Source of the DNA: JBKEBQ01 sp047973225
Lineage (GTDB): Bacteria > Bacillota_I > Bacilli_A > Erysipelotrichales > Erysipelotrichaceae
Length of the DNA stretch: 28,977 nt
Reading direction: 5' to 3'
Assembly (NCBI GenBank): GCA_047973225.1
Contig: JBKEBQ010000031.1
Span: 1 to 28,977 of the forward strand
Shown: piece by piece, positions 24,901 through 28,977 of the stretch
Layout: every line of letters begins with the position of its first letter
Numbering within the stretch: the stretch's first letter is position 1
Program-made: the position numbers and the translations under genes
Notes under the pieces: model-generated
What the model was told of the DNA's origin: nothing
The model's database searches: none
Seen by the model: only the letters and a program-made list of their open reading frames with translations

Positions 24901-25018
24901 GATGGGTGTCGGAGGAGATGATAGTTGGGGATCTTTTGTACTTGATGAATATCAAATACCAAGTGATCAAGATATCCAATTTTCATTTGACATCAAGCAG
25001 GCTAAAGGAGGTATTTAG
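21998..25018 (+). CDS. lacZ: Beta-galactosidase, glycoside hydrolase family 2 (LacZ)
   Basis: 1006 residues, the normal length for a large GH2 beta-galactosidase. Five domains can be followed: sugar-binding jelly roll with RPPHISNRYNPVASYVNYF, immunoglobulin-like domain, TIM barrel, second immunoglobulin-like domain, and the C-terminal beta-gal small-chain domain (FGKGPLENYEDRK, VPQECGNRCDVRYV). The barrel shows GINRHEFSAERGR, the acid/base Glu456 in IWSCGNES and the nucleophile Glu523 in YISCEYMHAMGNS. There is no signal peptide, so it works on imported lactose or galactosides in the cytoplasm. AGGAGG (21988-21993) lies 4 nt before the ATG at 21998; an in-frame TTG at 21983 lacks an RBS. galK begins 1 nt after its stop. 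Confidence 0.95.
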   Translation: MKKNEANLAWLSDPEIFQINRKEPCSDHKYYDSLVNAKQKSAMKWKQSLNGEWYFSYAKNAQDRISDFYKLDYDCHHFDRIEVPSHIQLKGYDQIHYINTLYPWDGKEQLRPPHISNRYNPVASYVNYFKLDDNLKNQAGIDLVFEGVECAFYVWLNGIFIGYSEDSFTHSTFDISDALQDGVNKLAIEVYKYSSASWLEDQDFFRFSGIFRNVDVYAKPKVHVEDIFVYTKLKHKYKSADIQVDLKTSQECAKMDICVYHPSGEKVYEKKQCPFASFTFSLDNVALWSAEKPNRYELYLQVYDDGGALIEVVPQFFGIREFKMDNNIMKLNGQRIIFKGINRHEFSAERGRSLTKEDMLFDIKFLKQHNINAVRTSHYPNQSLWYELCDEYGIYLMDEANLESHGSWQKLGECEPSWNVPGNLAQWEKAVLDRAANMLQRDKNHPSILIWSCGNESYAGVNIVAMANYFRKQDPTRLVHYEGCVWNRAYEAATDMESRMYAKVKEIKTYLDNNPKKPYISCEYMHAMGNSLGGMSHYTDLEDAYEMYQGGFIWDYIDQAISYKNDDGEKVLGYGGDFKDRYTDYNFSGNGILFADRSISPKVQEVKYCYQDIKIKVNEQGVMIDNQMLFTNAEQFTFVYFAKSNGKILQEGKLLVSLEPLQSKQFAIDWIDAHEEIVYSVHALLKEDTKWESKDYEVAFSQMVKGRYEEVNVVGEPLQISKGDGNIGVACEHFKALFANKEGLISLVYDGIEYIVRAPRPTFSRASTDNDRGCNHEFHSSLWYAASSFFSCRLFTYEICEKSNQVIIRYEYVLPTTPQTSFDVQYTITSPGIIHVDCCYHGQSGLPDLPLVGMCFKLYNRVDRFTYFGKGPLENYEDRKQGAKLDVYEETVKHNVTPYLVPQECGNRCDVRYVNVVDKNHNGVSFVSKTAPFSMKVLPYSMQELENAMHQEELTKSYYTYVTIMAKQMGVGGDDSWGSFVLDEYQIPSDQDIQFSFDIKQAKGGI

Positions 25019-25019
25019 A

Positions 25020-26300
25020 TTGGAAAACTTACACACAGTAATAAAAAAAATGGAAGAGGGATTTTTTGACAAACAACTTGAAGACGTATATGTGGATAAG
25101 ACAAAATGTAAGCATCAAAAAGAACGTTATATTCGCTTGCTGCATCAATATTATGAGCACTTTAAAATAGATGAGGTATCAATTTACAGTGCGCCAGGAA
25201 GAAGTGAAATAGGGGGGAACCATACGGATCACCAACATGGTCGTGTGCTGGCAGCAGCGGTCAACATGGATACCGTGGCGATAGTATCAAAACGTGGGGA
25301 TAATATCATCCATATCATTTCAGAAGGATTTACCATTAAAAAAATAGATATTAGTGATTTACGAATACAAGAACCAGAAGCACAAACTTCAGAAGCTTTG
25401 ATTCGTGGAGTCTGTGCGCGTATCAAAGAGCTGGGGTTTGTAGTTGGTGGATTTAATGCGTATATGGCAAGTGAGGTATTAGAAGGTGCTGGCTTGTCTT
25501 CTTCAGCAGCTTTTGAAGTCTTGGTAGGAACTATTTTATCAGGTGAATATAATGAAAATGCAATTGATGCAGTAGATATTGCGAAAATTGGTCAATATAG
25601 TGAAAATCATTATTTTATGAAGCCTTGTGGACTAATGGATCAGATGGCAAGTAGTGTGGGTGGATTTATTACCATTGATTTTAAAGATCCCAAAGAGCCA
25701 ATCGTAGAGAAAGTTATGTATGATTTTGATGCATCGAAACATGCGCTTTGTATTATCGATACCAAAGGATCGCATGCGGATTTAACAGACGACTATGCGT
25801 CCATTCCTAAGGAGATGAAAAAAATTGCAGAACATTTTGGTAAAGCACACTTGCGAGACGTAGATACCAATGAATTTTATAAAAGTTTAGCAACACTAAG
25901 AGCAGCATATGGTGATCGTTGTGTATTGCGTGCTTATCATTTCTTTAATGAAAATGATAGGGTGGTAGAACAGGTAAAAGCTTTGCAGAATTATGATTTT
26001 AAAGCTTTTAAAGAACTTGTCAAAGATTCAGGAAATAGTTCTTTTAGATACTTACAAAATGTATATACATCAAAAGATATTCAAGAACAAAATCTTGCCA
26101 TCGCTTTGGCGATGAGCGAACACCTTTTAGCTGATAAAGGCGCATGTAGAGTGCATGGTGGTGGATTTGCGGGAACGATTCAAGCATATGTGCCAAATGA
26201 AATGTTAGCAAAGTATAAAGAAGTAATGGAAGGTGTGTTTGGTGAACATAGTTGTCATGTTTTAAAAGTACGTCCTTATGGAGGATATCAATTTATATAA
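25020..26300 (+). CDS. galK: Galactokinase (GalK)
   Basis: A 426-residue GHMP kinase that phosphorylates galactose at C1 with ATP, the first committed step of the Leloir pathway. The galactokinase signature reads APGRSEIGGNHTDHQHGR (58-75), the ATP-binding motif GAGLSSSAA (156-164), the catalytic Asp207 lies in KPCGLMDQMASS, and motif 3 is GGGFAGTIQAYVP near the C-terminus. The start is a TTG at 25020 (MENLHTVIKKMEE), with AAAGGAGG (25004-25011) 8 nt upstream. Upstream in-frame codons run inside lacZ and are not part of the protein. It begins 1 nt after the lacZ stop and is clearly co-translated with it. The gap to galT is unusually long for this tight operon. Confidence 0.95.
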   Translation: MENLHTVIKKMEEGFFDKQLEDVYVDKTKCKHQKERYIRLLHQYYEHFKIDEVSIYSAPGRSEIGGNHTDHQHGRVLAAAVNMDTVAIVSKRGDNIIHIISEGFTIKKIDISDLRIQEPEAQTSEALIRGVCARIKELGFVVGGFNAYMASEVLEGAGLSSSAAFEVLVGTILSGEYNENAIDAVDIAKIGQYSENHYFMKPCGLMDQMASSVGGFITIDFKDPKEPIVEKVMYDFDASKHALCIIDTKGSHADLTDDYASIPKEMKKIAEHFGKAHLRDVDTNEFYKSLATLRAAYGDRCVLRAYHFFNENDRVVEQVKALQNYDFKAFKELVKDSGNSSFRYLQNVYTSKDIQEQNLAIALAMSEHLLADKGACRVHGGGFAGTIQAYVPNEMLAKYKEVMEGVFGEHSCHVLKVRPYGGYQFI

Positions 26301-26321
26301 AAGTGAGAAAGGATAAAGACT

Positions 26322-26440
26322 ATGAAATACTATGTATGAAAGTATGGTACATATCGTTGATGAAGATAATAAATCATGTAGTAGGGTATTACTTCAATCA
26401 AATAATGATTATAATACATAGGAATCTAACTTATTTTTTA
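26322..26440 (+). pseudogene. Possible remnant of a galE start between galK and galT
   Basis: The 188-bp galK-galT gap has no intact gene. It opens with an RBS (AAAGGA) and ATG (26322) reading MKYYV then TGA. Reading on across frames gives CSRVLLQSNND and IIHRNLT, which resemble the TC-x-x-LLQ-x-x-xD-VII-x-DNL start of UDP-glucose 4-epimerase (E. coli GalE: CVQLLQNGHDVIILDNL), at nearly the right distance from the ATG (LLQ 67 nt downstream, against 57 in E. coli). The rest of GalE is absent. Several lesions must be assumed, so this is a weak suggestion. A TATAAT (26410-26415) in the gap could also act as a galT promoter, but has no good -35. Confidence 0.3.
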
Positions 26441-26491
26441 CATTAGCATAGGGTAAGGAAGGGCTGGTGATTTTCATAGTAAGGTATATTG

Positions 26492-27982
26492 ATGAATACG
26501 TATATTGATGCGTTGATTAGTTATGGGTTACAACATCATCTTATTCATAAAGATGATGAAGTGTATACACGAAATAGAATATTGCATCTATTGGCATGTG
26601 AAGAATATGAATCCTCACATGTTGAAACACACTATACATTATCGCAAATTCTAGATGGATTATATGCATGTATGATCGAACAAGAATTAATAGAAGTGGG
26701 AAATAAACATCGAGAATTGTGGACAGCATCGCTTATGGATGCACTTATGCCGAAGCCTTCACAAGTGATCCAAACGTTTAAAGAATTGTACGAACAAGAT
26801 TTTAAACGAGCGAGTGATTACTATTATCGCTTATCTATGGATAGTAACTATATTCAAAGAGATCGTTTGCACCTAGATAAGAAATGGAAAGTGCAAACGC
26901 AGTATGGTGCATTAGATGTTACGATTAATTTAGCAAAGCCAGAAAAAGACCCAAAGGATATTGCAGCAGCTCGACAAACACAAAATGTAAGTTATCCAAA
27001 GTGTGTACTATGTAGAGAAAATGAAGGATATGCGGGAAATATGCGTCATCCAGCACGCAACCAACATCGTCTTATTCCGCTTACCTTACGCACAGAAACA
27101 TATTTTTTACAATATTCACCCTATGTCTATTACAATGAACATTGTATTATCTTGCATGGTGAACACAAGCCAATGAAAGTGGATGGGAGTTTGTTTGTTG
27201 CATTATTTGATTTTGTAGATATTCTACCTCATTATTTTGTTGGCTCAAACGCTGATTTGCCAATTGTAGGAGGAAGTATTTTAAGCCATGATCATTTCCA
27301 AGGAGGAAATTATACATTTGCGATGGAAAAAGCTGAAACAACAAAACGAGTAGCATCTGTAAAATTTGCGAAAGTAAGTTATGCAAGAGTGATTTGGCCG
27401 TTAAGTGTGATTCGATTATATAGCTGTAATCGAAGTCAATTGATCGCGTGTGCTACACATATTCTTGCCTTGTGGCGTGATTATAGCGATGAAGAGGCTG
27501 ATATTATTGCGTACACCGAGGAACCTCATAATACGATTACTCCAATTGTACGAAAAAAAGGTACGGAATATGAAATGGATTTGGTATTGCGAAATAATCG
27601 TATAAATGAAGTATATCCTGATGGTATTTTTCATCCACACAAAGAATGGCATATGATAAAAAAAGAGAACATCGGTCTTATCGAAGTAATGGGTTTAGCG
27701 ATTTTACCATCTAGATTACTGAAAGAGCTGGAAGTATTGAAGCAATTATGGCTTAACGACATAGCAGAATTACAACCAGATACAATGAAAAAATATCAGC
27801 AGTGGTATGACGGACTTAGATCAATATATCCGCAAATAACAAAAAACAGTATTGACGATATTTTGGAAAAAGAAATTGGAATGGTATTTCTTCATGTGTT
27901 GGAAGATGCGGGTGTCTATAAACAAAGTGAAGTCGGACAAAAACAATTTCAGAGATTTATGGATGAAATAGAAGACGACTAA
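26492..27982 (+). CDS. galT: Galactose-1-phosphate uridylyltransferase, class II (GalT)
   Basis: 496 residues, typical of the Firmicutes class II GalT (about 490-510) rather than the 350-residue E. coli type. It swaps UDP from UDP-glucose to galactose-1-phosphate. Recognisable blocks are the CVLCRENEGYAGNMRHPARN segment (zinc/uridine region), the stretch YFLQYSPYVYYNEHCIILHG, and the catalytic GGSILSHDHFQGG (260-272) with His266-x-His268. The ATG at 26492 follows TAAGG at 7 nt; a TTG one codon earlier is also possible. It is the last gene of the sugar operon, after the odd 188-bp gap. No convincing terminator follows immediately; the next hairpin-like element is about 250 bp further on. Confidence 0.93.
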   Translation: MNTYIDALISYGLQHHLIHKDDEVYTRNRILHLLACEEYESSHVETHYTLSQILDGLYACMIEQELIEVGNKHRELWTASLMDALMPKPSQVIQTFKELYEQDFKRASDYYYRLSMDSNYIQRDRLHLDKKWKVQTQYGALDVTINLAKPEKDPKDIAAARQTQNVSYPKCVLCRENEGYAGNMRHPARNQHRLIPLTLRTETYFLQYSPYVYYNEHCIILHGEHKPMKVDGSLFVALFDFVDILPHYFVGSNADLPIVGGSILSHDHFQGGNYTFAMEKAETTKRVASVKFAKVSYARVIWPLSVIRLYSCNRSQLIACATHILALWRDYSDEEADIIAYTEEPHNTITPIVRKKGTEYEMDLVLRNNRINEVYPDGIFHPHKEWHMIKKENIGLIEVMGLAILPSRLLKELEVLKQLWLNDIAELQPDTMKKYQQWYDGLRSIYPQITKNSIDDILEKEIGMVFLHVLEDAGVYKQSEVGQKQFQRFMDEIEDD

Positions 27983-28434
27983 AGCAAATCAAAAAATCAG
28001 GGTATGAAAATAACCCCATTTGTAGTATGTAATAAAAAATGCGGATTAAAAAAATATGTACTTTATGTTATAAATCTCCATTATTCAGTGGATCTAGCAC
28101 ATATTACGTGTTGTGTTATGCATAATCAACATTGAATTTGGGAATAAGAGAGTTGATTGATGTGAGGTATCTTTACACATAAATAGACAATAATATATTC
28201 GACGTAGAGTGATGTTAAAGATAGACTTGATAAAGAAGTAGAAACTCGAGTTTCTACTTTTCATATGTAGTTTCCAATAAGTAAATACAAAGTGATTAGA
28301 TAGGATAAATATTGCATTGTAAAAGGAAAGTAGAATTTTAAAAAAATCTGCGTTTATTACCACATATTATGAACATAATACATTATAAACGAGATTACAA
28401 GATGGTTAGTATTTCAATTGATTTTTTAAAAAAA
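27983..28434. other. Gene-free stretch between galT and the IS element
   Basis: No supported gene in 450 bp. All frames are closed by frequent stops. An open reading of 89 codons on the minus strand (28094-28363) has no RBS and no recognisable motif, and is interrupted by the 24-bp palindrome at 28236-28259. GGGT/ACCC near 28000-28016 is too weak to be a terminator. The composition fits decayed sequence. Confidence 0.6.
28236..28259. repeat. 24-bp perfect palindrome with a XhoI-like CTCGAG centre
   Basis: Every one of the 12 pairs around 28247|28248 matches; half-site AAGTAGAAACTC. It is followed by TT and preceded by A's, so RNA from either strand would form a strong hairpin with a short U-tail. 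It may be a two-way terminator for the galT transcript and the transposase side, or an operator or recombination site. Confidence 0.55.
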
Positions 28435-28977
28435 GGGAGTGTAAAGTAAACTGTGTAGGTAGAGCCGTGGGTTTGTCAATAAAAGTGTGTAAGTAATTAG
28501 CATTGATGAATTGATTCACTCTTTTCTCAAAATCAGGACTGATGAGAAGCTGATTCATAACCATTGACCAATCCCTGATGTGCCCATCATTCCATTTGTC
28601 GTTTCTCAGTTCCATAATCAAATAGTTGCTCAATATGAGACCAGTTTCGCTTCCAAACATCGACGGCTCCAGGATATTGTGAATAGTGCTTTTGAAAGCT
28701 CTCAAAAGTACTCTTAGCTGCTTTCAGTGTCGCTGCTCCATTCACCTTTTTCAAGCTTTTTGTAAATGCTTTATATCTTTACTAGGTACATACTTAATTG
28801 CATTGCGAATTAAATGGACAATGCATCGTTGTACAATGACATGGGGAAATATCGCTCTTGCTCCTTCTTCTAATCCTGATACGCCATCCATGGAAATGAA
28901 GAACACATCTTCTACACCTCGTATCTTGAGTTCATCAAATATTTGCATCCATTTATTCTTGTTTTCACTTTCCTTTA
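28406..28977 (-). pseudogene. IS256-family (mutator-type) transposase, frameshifted and internally deleted, truncated by the window
   Basis: The N-terminal part is outside the window. From 28977 leftward the reading gives KESENKNKWMQIFDEL, then FFISMDGVSGLEEGARAIFP with a catalytic Asp, then the family's QRCIVHLIRN (C-x-x-H) and KYVPSKD. A frameshift at about 28774 moves the continuation (YKAFTKSLKKVNGAATLKAA, SQYPGAVDVWKRN, HIEQLFDYG) to another frame. At about 28612 that segment jumps straight to ELRNDKWNDGHIRDWSMVMN, missing roughly 40-45 residues that in relatives include the TTNxIE motif with the catalytic Glu. The C-terminal reading runs past the probable IS end and stops at 28406. It should not be able to transpose by itself. 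Confidence 0.88.
28435..28977 (-). mobile_element. Partial IS256-family insertion sequence, one end visible
   Basis: The element's probable outer end is at 28435, where GGGAGTGTAAAGTAAACTGT begins; this resembles terminal inverted repeats of IS256-family elements from Firmicutes as I remember them. The other end and target duplication are outside the window. The end lies 452 bp after galT. The element carries only the defective transposase. Confidence 0.6.

Noticed and set aside
24906..25019. 38-residue N-terminal extension of GalK
   Set aside because: It lies within the end of lacZ in another frame; the RBS AAAGGAGG and TTG at 25020 give the normal GalK start.
28000..28017. Terminator directly after galT
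   Set aside because: Only four G/C-rich pairs and no T-run.
28094..28363. 89-codon minus-strand reading between galT and the IS element
   Set aside because: No RBS, no recognisable domain, contains the perfect palindrome, and is low in complexity; not called as a gene.
1..28977. tRNA, rRNA, riboswitch, CRISPR array or prophage
   Set aside because: No cloverleaf, conserved rRNA stretch, regularly spaced repeat or phage structural gene was recognised by eye; covariance-model searches were not possible.

Overview
The window looks like a piece of chromosome from a low-GC, fermentative gut Firmicute, most likely of the Erysipelotrichia/Coprobacillaceae type. This is an inference from AT-rich coding sequence, the plsY | parE-parC gene pair, oxygen-sensitive pyruvate formate-lyase as a central gene, strong Shine-Dalgarno sites and a catabolite-repressed sugar ABC operon. 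The code is the standard bacterial one: pflA ends in TGA and tryptophans are TGG.

Left part (1-8.3 kb), housekeeping. The start of a divergent plsY is cut by the window edge. parE and parC (topoisomerase IV) abut and end at a strong terminator. A SpoU/TrmH-type RNA methyltransferase gene follows and appears to be transcribed without a leader. Next come a CorA-type Mg2+ channel, a 70-residue two-helix membrane protein, and an ABC-F ATPase of the YkpA/YbiT type in which one of the two composite ATP sites has decayed.

Middle (8.3-13.4 kb). A minus-strand pyrR-M42 aminopeptidase pair meets the ABC-F gene at a two-way terminator. pyrR is divergent from the pyruvate formate-lyase cluster: pflA, a thioredoxin-like gene overlapping pflA, and a pyruvate formate-lyase split into two genes. 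The 667-residue catalytic subunit carries the Cys-Cys pair. A separate 77-residue protein carries the glycyl-radical loop RVSGYAV and has its own ribosome binding site. This split enzyme is the most interesting item in the window.

Right part (13.5-28 kb), lactose/galactose utilisation. A YesN-like AraC-type response regulator and a YesM-like histidine kinase form one unit. A consensus promoter with an overlapping CcpA/LacI-type operator then drives a long operon: a MalK/MsmK-type ATPase, a lipoprotein sugar-binding protein, two permeases, a decayed galactoside/maltose-type O-acetyltransferase, a GH2 beta-galactosidase, galactokinase and class II galactose-1-phosphate uridylyltransferase. The binding-protein gene is followed by a perfect 19-bp stem hairpin that probably protects its mRNA. 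The galK-galT gap holds what may be the wreck of a galE start. The likely flow is import of a beta-galactoside, hydrolysis by LacZ, then the Leloir pathway, with the epimerase supplied from elsewhere.

Right end (28-29 kb). A gene-free, decayed stretch holds a 24-bp perfect palindrome. It is followed by one end of a defective IS256-family element whose transposase has a frameshift and an internal deletion. No tRNA, rRNA, CRISPR array or prophage was seen.
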